64,000 nt of DNA from an uncultured Poribacteria bacterium (GTDB lineage Bacteria; Poribacteria; WGA-4E; WGA-3G). Below the pieces are notes generated by a model that did no database searches, was not told the origin of the DNA, and saw only the letters and a list, made by a program, of their open reading frames with translations. Made by a program: the position numbers and the translations under genes. The stretch's first letter is position 1. Each line of letters begins with the position of its first letter. The DNA lies in the NCBI GenBank assembly GCA_951828515.1, contig OX639992.1, positions 2,334,217 to 2,398,216 on the forward strand. The letters are read 5' to 3'. Positions 19,905 to 28,368 of the stretch are shown here, one piece after another.

Positions 19905-21083
19905 TTATCCATGAATAAGGTTAACTGCGAGTTTAGGTGTGTCAGCGAACTCTCGTAGTGTTTGCGAGATTTTTGTGCATCCTGCGAATCGTAGGACGGA
20001 AATGGCGGTGTTTCGCAACGCCGCCATGACGTGTGGAATGCTGCCGGTTCGTGCCTGTGAAGCGTCTTCATCGAAGATGACATCTCGGACCCAATGAAGT
20101 TTGTTTTCTATCGTCCAATGCTCTCGCCGAAGTTTGAGTAAGTCTTCAGCCGAAGCCTTCTCGGGAGGCAGACTTGTGATGCCAAACTGCGTCTGGTGTG
20201 TAATTTCTGCCGTCTGGATGTGCCGTCGCTCGATGTGGTATTCGTAGACCTGTGCGAGTCCTGGCCAATCGGCATCGGGGGTCAACAAGGTGCTACTTCT
20301 CAGGGTTCGCGTGGTGATAAACCCATGTGCGGTTTCAACGTCGATGTGCTTGTCAAGATGTGCCTCTGCCTGGATGTGGAGGTTTTCAAACCGCCGGGCA
20401 TCTACTTCCGGGGGGTCTGTCTCCGAGAGAGGTTCAAAGAGGTCTCGGATATCCTCAAACAAGTGCTTCTGATTCGCTTTGACGGGGAGGGCGTAATCGG
20501 CATTCGCGGCGAGAATATCCTTACAAAACGCCCGCTGCGTCAGAAGGGCATCGGTTGTGATGACTGTCCCGGCGACATCAAAGTGTTTCAGGAGTTGGGA
20601 GGCAACCGGGATTTCATTGGTTTTTTCACCGACAGCACATTCTGCCAGGGGGATGCCTAACTCGTGAGATACCGCAGCAAGTAGATGGAGCCTGCGGGAC
20701 TCTTCGGAGTCGGTACCACGCAAACTTTTTCCATCTATCGCAACGCCCGTCAGACGCGTCTCGAAAAACGGGTATCTTTGACGCTTCGTCATCACCCACT
20801 TCGTCAAGACCTGTTCTAACTTGACGACATCAAGGGCCTTCAAGAGATTATGAAACGTGCTACCGCAAGGCTTTTCTCTACGTCTGAACCCTAAAGCTTC
20901 TGCCACTGCTGGCTGTCTTCGGAGCCACGTCGCTATACAGGTATAACCTTTATGACCACACAGCAGCCCGACGACCAACACACCGAGCATTGCCTTCAAA
21001 GGATACCGGAGACCTTTTTTCTTGCGAGGTTCTGGGACTTCTGCTAACATATCAAGTAAGTGGCAAGAGTGGTTTCTTGTCAT
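19905..21083 (-). CDS. ISAs1-family transposase
   Basis: A 392-residue DDE transposase. It opens with LLDMLAEVPEPRKKKGLRYP and has GVAIDGKSLRGT (first catalytic Asp), VITTDALLTQRAFCKDIL (second Asp region) and REHWTIENKLHWVRDVIFDED (catalytic Glu), all typical of the ISAs1/H-repeat family. Full length, no frameshift. Its Shine-Dalgarno AGGTGAA-type site is complementary to TTCACCT just upstream on the same transcript (see the leader entry). Confidence 0.95.
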   Translation of the reverse strand: MTRNHSCHLLDMLAEVPEPRKKKGLRYPLKAMLGVLVVGLLCGHKGYTCIATWLRRQPAVAEALGFRRREKPCGSTFHNLLKALDVVKLEQVLTKWVMTKRQRYPFFETRLTGVAIDGKSLRGTDSEESRRLHLLAAVSHELGIPLAECAVGEKTNEIPVASQLLKHFDVAGTVITTDALLTQRAFCKDILAANADYALPVKANQKHLFEDIRDLFEPLSETDPPEVDARRFENLHIQAEAHLDKHIDVETAHGFITTRTLRSSTLLTPDADWPGLAQVYEYHIERRHIQTAEITHQTQFGITSLPPEKASAEDLLKLRREHWTIENKLHWVRDVIFDEDASQARTGSIPHVMAALRNTAISVLRFAGCTKISQTLREFADTPKLAVNLIHG

Positions 21084-21085
21084 GA

Positions 21086-21158
21086 TTCACCTCAAAAATA
21101 GGTTGGTTTTAAGGTGAAGTATAGCAGAAGTCGCGTGAAACGTCACGCGACTTCTGCT
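21086..21158 (-). promoter_or_regulatory. Transposase leader: 16-bp hairpin and RBS-masking pair
   Basis: AGCAGAAGTCGCGTGA (21123-21138) pairs perfectly with 21143-21158 around AACG. Inside it on the minus-strand transcript, TTCACCT (complement of 21112-21118) can pair with AGGTGAA (complement of 21086-21092), which covers the ribosome-binding site. This fits the known IS strategy of blocking transposase translation on read-through RNA; the function here is inferred. Confidence 0.65.
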
Positions 21159-21345
21159 TTTCTGAAGATATTAACATCTGTGAAAAAATACAGCAAAAAA
21201 ACGAAAACTGAATCCCTCTGGGTTAGCACCTTATACAGAATACAGAGGATTGCCAAGGACGCAAAATATCTTATCTTTTACTGTCCCTACGCAATCCTAC
21301 ATCATTGCCCCAGCAACCGGGGACTTACAAAAAGGAAAATTACCT

Positions 21346-21579
21346 ATGAGAACTCTTTTGATGAAAAGCCTTCCAGCACTTGCACTCCTGTTGGTTCTGA
21401 CGTTCGGCTTCACGATGATAGCTATGGGTAGCACCTGTTCATATTTATATGCGGTCGCCGTGGAAGCAACCGAATATGCGCAGAGGGCGTGTGATACATA
21501 TGGCAGCGGTTCCAATGAATGCAATTGGGCGCAATCTGACGCGGGTGCTTGTTGGAATGCCTACTACGAACAATGTTGA
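21346..21579 (+). CDS. Small secreted Cys-rich peptide
   Basis: A 77-residue product. I chose the ATG at 21346 because AAAGGA lies 11 nt upstream. MKSLPALALLLVLTFGFTM is a clear signal peptide with likely cleavage after AMG. The mature 49 residues carry five Cys (TCS, RACD, NECN, GACW, EQC), rich in Tyr, Ala and Asn. I do not recognise the family. It heads an operon that also encodes an STT3-like transferase, so it could be a surface subunit or modified peptide; this is inference. A strong hairpin follows the stop. Confidence 0.7.
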   Translation: MRTLLMKSLPALALLLVLTFGFTMIAMGSTCSYLYAVAVEATEYAQRACDTYGSGSNECNWAQSDAGACWNAYYEQC

Positions 21580-21604
21580 TAGAAAAAACAAGAGTATTTC
21601 ATTT

Positions 21605-21630
21605 TTGTTGTGCCCACATGGGCACAACAA
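21605..21630 (+). terminator. Strong hairpin after the Cys-rich peptide gene
   Basis: TTGTTGTGCCC-ACAT-GGGCACAACAA, an 11-bp perfect stem 25 bp after the stop. There is no immediate T-run, so it may act as partial terminator or RNA stabiliser, making the peptide more abundant than the downstream genes. Confidence 0.5.
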
Positions 21631-21654
21631 AGCCAATCAAGGACTTTTTCTCAC

Positions 21655-22695
21655 ATGCGAATAAAACCAATTTATGCCATCAGTAGTCTCGCGCTTGTCC
21701 TTGTACTTTGTGGCATCACATGGAAAGCGTTTCGCCCTAAAAACGGGGAACCTGTCAAGATATACAAAGCCGTATCACCTGGCTCCCCTACCATTGATAC
21801 ATCACAAGCCCCGCAAAACGCGCAGACAGCACACCCCGAGGAAGAAGCACTGACCTCCGAAGAACGGGCTGAGCGAAGCAAGGATTTTACGCTCGAAGCG
21901 GTACGGATTCTCCGAGGAACAGAAACCGATCCTTTTATGGAAAAACTCCAAAAAGCAATGGAAACTCCGGAATACCAAGAATATGTCGGAAAGCAGCAAG
22001 AAACGTTTGGGGTAGATCTCTCACTCTGGTGGGATTTTTTGGAATCACAAGGACTCGGTTCTGGGAGAAGCCTGCAAGATAGAGACTTCACTGCACTTTT
22101 TCCAGGTGGAGGTGAATCCAATGATTATGAACCCTACATGCGAAAAAAGTTTGCGGAACTTGTGCTTGAGAATCCTTTCAAAGATACCGGGGCACTTCTC
22201 AGCGAGTTTTGGCAGGACGAAGCCAATTATATCTGGACCCGTCAACATTTCAACGGACATGTCGGCGACTACGACTGGGCTGAGAATATCCGGGAGAACG
22301 CTGGCAGCATCCTCGCAGAATTCACGGCTGTAGAGACAGAAACGGTACCCTCGACCCCAACCCCCGATGTTGCCGAAAAAACCAGAGACAGTCAACTACC
22401 AATCCGCCAGGAGACCGGGATACCTACAGAGGCTTCCGAGCAGAAACTGCGGCTATTCCTAGAACGAGAGACGGCTCTCACCCCAGACATCTTCACAGAC
22501 ATACCCAACTTGCCAAACAACGGAGGTTTTGAAAAAGCACTTCGCGGACAGTTTTCACCCGAGCGTTTCAACACGGCGGTGCAAACCTTGACGCAATACG
22601 GACCCGAAGAAGGACTCCGTAAACTCAAAGAATCGGATCCCGAGATCGCGTTCCATGTGGAACGGCTCATCCAAACCACTGCGGAGACAGACTAA
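21655..22695 (+). CDS. Membrane-anchored protein of unknown function
   Basis: The ATG at 21655 has AAGGA 11 nt upstream and gives 346 residues. YAISSLALVLVLCGITW near the N-terminus is a single membrane anchor or uncleaved signal. The rest is hydrophilic, with a Pro/Thr/Ala-rich linker (about 35-65) and helical segments such as LQKAMETPEYQEYVGKQQE and SDPEIAFHVERLIQTT. I do not recognise the family. The EYQEYV region has a weak likeness to SSEYKNFLAEAYP in the gene at 22978, so the two may be distant relatives. It stops 1 bp before the next start. Confidence 0.6.
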   Translation: MRIKPIYAISSLALVLVLCGITWKAFRPKNGEPVKIYKAVSPGSPTIDTSQAPQNAQTAHPEEEALTSEERAERSKDFTLEAVRILRGTETDPFMEKLQKAMETPEYQEYVGKQQETFGVDLSLWWDFLESQGLGSGRSLQDRDFTALFPGGGESNDYEPYMRKKFAELVLENPFKDTGALLSEFWQDEANYIWTRQHFNGHVGDYDWAENIRENAGSILAEFTAVETETVPSTPTPDVAEKTRDSQLPIRQETGIPTEASEQKLRLFLERETALTPDIFTDIPNLPNNGGFEKALRGQFSPERFNTAVQTLTQYGPEEGLRKLKESDPEIAFHVERLIQTTAETD

Positions 22696-22696
22696 C

Positions 22697-22981
22697 ATGA
22701 AAGATACACATGTATTAGCTGCAGCCTGCGGTCTTGCCCTCATTGCCATTGTTGGTGTGTTCATCGGGTATGTGACCCAGACACTCCCACAACACACACC
22801 GCGTTTGATAACAATCTCGGCACCTGCTACAGACACACCCGTAGGAAAAAAGAAGGACTGTCACTGTTGTGAATTAACTCGCGAAGAGATCCAAACGCGT
22901 CTAAAAAAAATCGTAAACGAGAAAAGGCATCTGAAAACACTTTCGCCCCTGAGCAGCAGTGAATCAGGAGGACTCCCATGA
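22697..22981 (+). CDS. Small membrane protein with a Cys cluster
   Basis: The product has 94 residues: one N-terminal membrane segment (VLAAACGLALIAIVGVFIGYV), a Pro/Thr linker, then KKKDCHCCELTREEIQTRLKK, a CxCC cluster leading into a predicted coiled coil. The cluster might bind metal or form disulfides. The stop overlaps the next start as ATGA, so translation is probably coupled. No family recognised. Confidence 0.6.
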   Translation: MKDTHVLAAACGLALIAIVGVFIGYVTQTLPQHTPRLITISAPATDTPVGKKKDCHCCELTREEIQTRLKKIVNEKRHLKTLSPLSSSESGGLP

Positions 22982-23820
22982 AAATACGTTTCTTCATTTT
23001 CATCCTTGTTTTTCTCACTAGTAGGGTCCTCGCGTTTGCTGCGGAACAAATGCACGACACGCGTGAACCCACACTCCTAGAGGAAGAAACCTTCGCGCGC
23101 TTAAAAAACAAGTTCCCTGGCGAGATTCTCGATGAAACCCTAAAAGACCTACACGAACTCGCTGAGTCTTCTGAATACAAAAACTTTCTTGCAGAAGCCT
23201 ATCCGGATGCTTCTCTGCCTCCGGAATTTGCCGAGATTGTAAACGCCGAAGGTCCCCTTGTGGACGATACGCTCTACAGAATACGCCCCCCCAAAAAACG
23301 CTATCTCACCTACTATACGGAACACTTCGGGGTCCAAACGCCCGAAGCGGTCAGGGATGCTGAGCATTTCATCGTTCACCACGAGGTGATGGGAATGTGG
23401 ATACACTACGCGATAAAACATGGTGGTGATATACCCGCATATCTACGCACCCAGGGGCCCCGCCTCAGCGGCAGGGCAAAAGCGAAACTCGTGCGAACCC
23501 CGCAATTCAAAGAAATGATGAAACACCGTTTTGATATTGAAATACTCGGGCGGCCGGATGCCCAAACGAGCGTACAGATGATGCCTGTCTACCAACTTCC
23601 ACTTCTGGTCCTAACACGCGCCTGCATCGCAGCAGACATCCACTGGATACAAGCCGTATTTGAAAAACACGGTACATCTGACGGCATTCTCTGGATTGCT
23701 CTTCAATATCCAGCATTATTGAGCCGGATCAGGTATGCGTTTCTCACAGCCAAAACGTTCCTTCACTTTGTTCACACACGTCCCGATGCCGCTGAAGCCA
23801 CTAAACGCACGGGCCCCTGA
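22978..23820 (+). CDS. Secreted protein of unknown function
   Basis: The 280-residue protein begins with a signal peptide (IRFFIFILVFLTSRVLAFA) likely cut after AFA. The mature part is helical and acidic at first (ARLKNKFPGEILDETLKDL), then Tyr/His-rich (KRYLTYYTEHFGVQTPEAV, HFIVHHEVMGMWIHYAIKH). The His-rich stretch could bind metal, but there is no HExxH. ATGA overlap with the previous gene indicates one operon. No family recognised. Confidence 0.6.
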   Translation: MKIRFFIFILVFLTSRVLAFAAEQMHDTREPTLLEEETFARLKNKFPGEILDETLKDLHELAESSEYKNFLAEAYPDASLPPEFAEIVNAEGPLVDDTLYRIRPPKKRYLTYYTEHFGVQTPEAVRDAEHFIVHHEVMGMWIHYAIKHGGDIPAYLRTQGPRLSGRAKAKLVRTPQFKEMMKHRFDIEILGRPDAQTSVQMMPVYQLPLLVLTRACIAADIHWIQAVFEKHGTSDGILWIALQYPALLSRIRYAFLTAKTFLHFVHTRPDAAEATKRTGP

Positions 23821-23868
23821 AACAAAAACGCAAATAAACGCAACCCTCAGCACCCACACACTCATCAC

Positions 23869-26250
23869 ATGGAAATTCGAACGCTTGGCACTGTTATTCT
23901 CCTTCTCCTTCTTCTGTTTACGGCGTTTCTCATCCGCATACAGGGCTTGAACAATATTCCAGAAGGACAGTTTACGGGGAGAGATGCCTATCTTTACTAC
24001 TGGCAGGCACAACTCATTTCTGAACACGGACACTTACCCGAAAGGGATATGCATCGCTGGCTTCCGTTGGGTAGAGATTTAGGGCAAACGCTAAATCTCT
24101 ATTCTTATGCCCTTGCTTATGCACACAAAGCCGTTGCTTTACTTTTTCCAAAAGTCTCGCTTTATCACGTCGCCCTCTACGCCCCTGTTGTCTGCTTTTG
24201 CATCGGACTCGGGGCACTCTGCCTTTTTCTTTCTCACTCCTATGGTCTTCTCTTTTCTGGCATTACGGGTGTCTTTTTGGCGACACTGCCCGGTGCGATA
24301 GAACGCAGCACCGCAGGATTCAGCGACAGAGATAGTTGGTGTCTGATGCTTGGTATTCTCGCCATTGTTACCTATCTCGCGTCTTTACAAGCACGCCACC
24401 ACCGCCCCCGTCTTTTATGGACTCTCGGCAGTGGTATTTCCGTTTTCCTTGGTGGGATCTCTTGGGAAGGTTTTGGTGTGTTTTTAAGTATCATTCTCGT
24501 TGTAGAAGTTTGGCGTTTTCTGACCACCGAAACAGAGGAATGCTTCCATCTTTATCTGCTGTGGGTGTGCTGCTTTGTGCCGACACTTTATCTTGCCTCC
24601 CCTGCCTATCGGAGCGGATACGGTTTTGCGGAACACCTTACTGCGTTTCTGCTAGTGCCCCCGGTTGTGATTCTGATACTTCGTGCCTCCCGGAACTTCT
24701 TTCTTACAAAGACGCGCTGGGCTGACAGACTTAAAACACACGCGCGGACCTTATCCCTTGGATTAACGCTCGCAAGCATTACGTTAGCGATAGGTTATGC
24801 CTTGACACAAATGGATACCTTCGCTGGCACCACCGTCCCCCTGAACCAAAACAGACTGATGCAAAACATAGGTGAACTCAAGAATCCTTTACTGGAACAT
24901 TGGATGGTACGCTACGGCAGCGTTTTTGTACTGGGATGTCTCGGCCTGGTTATGGCTGTCATTCGTTTTTGGAAAAGAGAGGGGTTGTTGTTCACTGGTG
25001 CCTTCATTCTATTCACACTCACGACCTTTTATCGCAGTCGCATGGATGGACTTTTGGGAACTGCTACAGGTACTCTCCTTTTTGCTATCGCGATTGCCGC
25101 GTGTGGCGTGGGACTTATTGCACTTGCAGGGCGCAGACACGTTGCATCCGAAAATGAACCTGTCTATATAGCGTTCATCATCTGGTTGATTTTCTGGGTC
25201 GCGCTGTCGCGCGATGCCAGACGCTACGATTTCTTTATCGGAACCGCCCTCGCCTTTTTTACCGCAGATATCATCGGCTTTTTGTCCGATTTCTATGGAA
25301 ACAAAATTAAAGAAAAACTACTCCAATACCTTTTAAAGACAGCCATCCTCGGAATAACACTCACGCTCATTCTGTTTTGGTCACCAGCCGGCGGGCACGC
25401 AAAACTCACCCTATCTGCCGCCACACAAATGCGTCGGGCAATCCCTGGCAGAAGCAAACTCGCAAAGCCCCTCTCTTGGATGAAAGACAATCTGCCACCT
25501 ACTGCCGTCGTCGCCGGGACATGGAACTACGGCAGCCTCCTGAATGTCCTTGGGGGTGTTAAAACCGTTATTGACCAAGATCACTACATACAACACTGGA
25601 TACATCTCTATAACCGCCATGTTCATTGTGCCACCACTACGAGAGAGGCTTTGGAATTCCTAAAGACACACGAAGTAACACACCTTATGTTAGACGCACA
25701 AGATGCGATTTTCAACGCCGCCTACTATTCCAATCTCGGCAGCGATGAAAACGGAGACCTCCGTTTTACTATCACACCGCTTCAAGAACAAACACCAAAA
25801 GATATGAAATACCGCGCAGCACCTGGCAATCGCGCCAATATTCTTGTGGAATTTATTGACTTTGACTTCGTTTCCGAAACTCTACTGACTGTCAGAGCGA
25901 CACTCAAAACAGGCGACACGGTGAATCTCCCCGCTGTTGCTCTTATCAACAAAGGGTACGTCACCGCAAAAAATAAAAATGAACACGGAGGCGTTTTGAT
26001 TGTTTTTAATGAAGAACAACAGCCCGCTGCCTCCTACTATATTCCTACCATCGGTTGGGAGAGTCTCGCTATTCGTTTGTACTTTCGTGGAGATATACCC
26101 GACCTTTTTGTTCCTGTTTACCCGATAGACAGAGATGCCTCCGCCGATGTCAAAATCTGGGAGATTCACTATCCGCCTGACATTCAAACCAATCCTAAAT
26201 ACCTCAGAACAGGCATCCCTGAAATAGATGCACAGTTACAACTTCAATAA
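23869..26250 (+). CDS. STT3/AglB-like oligosaccharyltransferase
   Basis: A 793-residue multi-pass membrane protein. STT3/AglB/PglB enzymes move a lipid-linked glycan to Asn of an exported protein. Supporting features in order: an N-terminal helix, a first-loop acidic site FTGRDAYLYYWQ (Asp39), AGFSDRDSWCLML as the second acidic site, GGISWEGFGVF, about a dozen hydrophobic helices to residue 510, then a soluble domain starting VVAGTWNYGSLLNVLGG, where WNYG stands in the place of the WWDYG signature. The variant signature means glycan or acceptor use may differ. It lies between exported proteins and a CDP-alcohol phosphatidyltransferase. Confidence 0.82.
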   Translation: MEIRTLGTVILLLLLLFTAFLIRIQGLNNIPEGQFTGRDAYLYYWQAQLISEHGHLPERDMHRWLPLGRDLGQTLNLYSYALAYAHKAVALLFPKVSLYHVALYAPVVCFCIGLGALCLFLSHSYGLLFSGITGVFLATLPGAIERSTAGFSDRDSWCLMLGILAIVTYLASLQARHHRPRLLWTLGSGISVFLGGISWEGFGVFLSIILVVEVWRFLTTETEECFHLYLLWVCCFVPTLYLASPAYRSGYGFAEHLTAFLLVPPVVILILRASRNFFLTKTRWADRLKTHARTLSLGLTLASITLAIGYALTQMDTFAGTTVPLNQNRLMQNIGELKNPLLEHWMVRYGSVFVLGCLGLVMAVIRFWKREGLLFTGAFILFTLTTFYRSRMDGLLGTATGTLLFAIAIAACGVGLIALAGRRHVASENEPVYIAFIIWLIFWVALSRDARRYDFFIGTALAFFTADIIGFLSDFYGNKIKEKLLQYLLKTAILGITLTLILFWSPAGGHAKLTLSAATQMRRAIPGRSKLAKPLSWMKDNLPPTAVVAGTWNYGSLLNVLGGVKTVIDQDHYIQHWIHLYNRHVHCATTTREALEFLKTHEVTHLMLDAQDAIFNAAYYSNLGSDENGDLRFTITPLQEQTPKDMKYRAAPGNRANILVEFIDFDFVSETLLTVRATLKTGDTVNLPAVALINKGYVTAKNKNEHGGVLIVFNEEQQPAASYYIPTIGWESLAIRLYFRGDIPDLFVPVYPIDRDASADVKIWEIHYPPDIQTNPKYLRTGIPEIDAQLQLQ

Positions 26251-26252
26251 CC

Positions 26253-26807
26253 ATGCTCGCAAACACAATCACAATCGCACGCACCGTCTATGCCTTTGTC
26301 GTCATCGTCCTCTTTGGACGACACCGCACCCTTGACATCGCCCTGATTTTCAGCATCGCGCTGATCTTCATCCTTGATGCTGTGGATGGTATTGTGGCAC
26401 GCAACTGCAACAAAACATCCGAAACCGGTGCCTTACTGGACACCCTCGCCGACCGGATCGTTGAAAATGCCTTTTGGATATACTTCACTGCAACGGGGCA
26501 GATCCCGCTCTGGATGCCGATCGCTGTCATGACCCGCGGCGTCGTCACCGATACGCTCCAACGGACACACGGTTACCCAAAACACGGATGGACATACATC
26601 CTGATCCGATCACGCATGAGTCGTGGGCTTTACGGGGGTTTCAAGATGTTCACCTTCATAAGCCTCGCAAGCGCGACTGTTTTCAAAGGGTTCCCCATTT
26701 TGAAACAAGCGAGTCTGATCCTTGCGACGGTTGCTGTCGGTTTTTGTCTGTTACGCGGGATCCCTTTCTTTCTTATCAGAAGCACATCATGTCCAGAAGG
26801 TACCTAA
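26253..26807 (+). CDS. CDP-alcohol phosphatidyltransferase family protein
   Basis: A 184-residue membrane enzyme with the complete family motif DG-x2-AR-x8-G-x3-D-x3-D (DGIVARNCNKTSETGALLD followed by TLAD). These enzymes attach an alcohol head group to CDP-diacylglycerol or a similar donor. The substrate cannot be read from sequence. It starts 2 bp after the STT3-like gene and overlaps the next gene by 19 bp, so it is part of the operon. It might make a lipid carrier or anchor used with the STT3-like enzyme; that is inference. Confidence 0.85.
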   Translation: MLANTITIARTVYAFVVIVLFGRHRTLDIALIFSIALIFILDAVDGIVARNCNKTSETGALLDTLADRIVENAFWIYFTATGQIPLWMPIAVMTRGVVTDTLQRTHGYPKHGWTYILIRSRMSRGLYGGFKMFTFISLASATVFKGFPILKQASLILATVAVGFCLLRGIPFFLIRSTSCPEGT

Positions 26808-27276
26808 AAACGATTGTATTCATCAGCATAGGTGTGTTTGCCCTACTCTCAGGGGTCTTGTCGATTTGGACGCAAACCACTGTAGACCCGAATCCAAGGG
26901 AAAACCGCGCCCAGACTACACAAAGACAGACAGCATATCGCCCATCACAAAACTCACAGGACACCTTGACGGACTTTCAGACAACCAAGTTCTACCGGAC
27001 GATTGTTGACAACAACCTTTTTCGTCCGTTGGGTTGGTGCCTGCCGCGGAAAAAAGAACCTTATCGCTTGCTCGGCACGATCCTCCCCACAGACGGAGAA
27101 ACACCCCACATGCGATTGTGCAACGCACGACTGCGGGAAGCACCTACACTGTCAGAATCGGCGAGATGCTTGACACCAACACCACCGTTGTTGACATCCA
27201 GCCGAAACAGGTAACACTGGAAAAAGCAGGTGTGCGGCGAACTCTTCACCTCAATGCAACATCTTTGCTGAAATGA
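26789..27276 (+). pseudogene. GspC/PilP-like protein, split by a frameshift
   Basis: MSRRYLKTIVFISIGVF begins a short protein with one membrane helix, a Gln/Pro linker and FYRTIVDNNLFRPLGW and YRLLGTILPTD, resembling the homology region of type II secretion GspC or pilus PilP. At about 27105, in ACACCCCACATG, the reading frame shifts by -1 and continues as AIVQRTTAGSTYTVRIGEML to the stop at 27276, completing the domain. A lost C in the CCCC run is the simplest cause. Mutation, assembly error or programmed shift are all possible. Confidence 0.65.
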
Positions 27277-27292
27277 AAGGAACACCGAAACT

Positions 27293-27868
27293 TTGTTGAT
27301 GCTCGACGAAAAACATCTCATCGAACGCACGCAATCCGGCGACCTTGAAGCCTTTACCCCGCTCGTCGGCAAGTATCAAGACCGCTTATATCGTCACATC
27401 CATAGACGCGTCACAGACCCTGAAGTCGCCGAAGACTTGACGCAAGAGACGTGGCTCAAAGCGTTTCGTGCGATTCAGTCTTACCGGTATGAGTCAGCGT
27501 TTTATTCCTGGCTTTATCGAATCGCGGAAAACGTCTGTATAGATCATTTCCGTAGACAAAAGTATAACACCGAACCGCTACATCTCATTGACGAAAACCG
27601 CATCACCGAGACCGATCCGTGTCCAAGCCGTGACGTGGAACGCGCAGAACTCCGAGAGCACCTTCAGAAAGCCCTAAAGGCACTCACCCCCACCCGCCGA
27701 CGCGTCTTTCTACTCTACTACCACCATGAACTGCCCATCAAAGCCATCGCAGTAGAAATCGGACGTTCCGAAGGCACGATCAAAAGCCATCTCCGCAATG
27801 CCCGCCTGCAGCTCCAAGAGTTCCTCATACCCTACGTGGAAAATCAACATGTGCCTTGGCTTGCATGA
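27293..27868 (+). CDS. ECF-family RNA polymerase sigma factor
   Basis: 191 residues with the two ECF domains: sigma2 (AEDLTQETWLKAFRAIQSY, SWLYRIAENVCIDHFRR) and sigma4 (LTPTRRRVFLLYYHHELPI, GRSEGTIKSHLRNARLQL). The TTG at 27293 is 11 nt from AGGA; the ATG at 27299 is the alternative. There is no anti-sigma gene next to it. As the last gene of the operon it may feed back on the locus. Its 3' end (VPWLA and 50 bp beyond) is repeated at 29906. Confidence 0.9.
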   Translation: MLMLDEKHLIERTQSGDLEAFTPLVGKYQDRLYRHIHRRVTDPEVAEDLTQETWLKAFRAIQSYRYESAFYSWLYRIAENVCIDHFRRQKYNTEPLHLIDENRITETDPCPSRDVERAELREHLQKALKALTPTRRRVFLLYYHHELPIKAIAVEIGRSEGTIKSHLRNARLQLQEFLIPYVENQHVPWLA

Positions 27869-27925
27869 GCGTCTGCGTTTTGCGTGTTTCAGGGATATTT
27901 GGTTTTTGGTGAGTTTTTGATGACT
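27851..27925. repeat. Direct repeat covering the ECF gene 3' end, copy 1
   Basis: Starts GTGCCTTGGCTTGCATGAGC, including the codons for VPWLA and stop. About nine in ten positions match 29906-29979. It ends 2 bp before the second MITE. Confidence 0.85.
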
Positions 27926-27927
27926 TC

Positions 27928-28047
27928 AGGACTGACGCAGGGTGCTCTTTTGTAGCATAGTCTATTAGGTTGTGCCTGAAAACTGTCTGCGTTTTTTAGG
28001 GTTCTGTCTCTCACAGTGCATGCCAGGGTCAAAACTGCGTGAGTCCT
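27928..28047. mobile_element. 120-bp MITE-like element, copy 2
   Basis: Ends AGGACTGACGCAG (27928-27940) and CTGCGTGAGTCCT (28035-28047), inverted with one mismatch. Length equals copy 1 at 17766-17885. No ORF inside. Confidence 0.75.
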
Positions 28048-28049
28048 GT

Positions 28050-28335
28050 GATATTTGTTTAGGTGATGTTGACTCTTAAGGATAGGACGTTTCGACTTTT
28101 CATTTTTCTGTGTTTAAAAAAACATAGGCATGTTAACCTAATGTAAATGGTATCAGGAGTTTTCTGAGTTTATGGCACTATAGCACTTGTGTAGAACGCG
28201 CGAGTGTGGAAATCCGGATAGAATGACGCGAATTGCATGTATCAAAATGAATAGTTCAAAATGGGTCTGCATTCGACGTGAGATAGAGGGTTTGAAGATA
28301 GGGAGAAGATTCTATTTCTTGAGGCGGTTTTCGAT
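28050..28335. repeat. Activator 3' remnant and regulatory segment, copy B
   Basis: ATATTTGTTTAGGTGATGTT followed by GACTCTTAA matches the last codons of the sigma54 activator, and the next 250 bp match copy A (19266-19560). The perfect -24/-12 promoter of copy A is not present here. GGCGGTTTT-CGAT-AAAACCGCC (around 28321-28342) is a strong hairpin just before the next gene. Confidence 0.8.
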
Positions 28336-28368
28336 AAAACCGCCACCGCCTCTTCAGGGAGATTTAAG

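Larger units (their letters stand above)
19880..21223 (-). mobile_element. ISAs1-family insertion sequence
   Basis: Terminal inverted repeats of 20 bp with one mismatch: ACCCAGAGCGATTCAGTTTT (19880-19899) and the complement of ACCCAGAGGGATTCAGTTTT (21204-21223). TTAGCA lies directly outside both CCCAGAG ends and may be the target duplication, though ISAs1 elements usually make 8-10 bp. One intact transposase gene fills the element, so it looks recent. Confidence 0.85.
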
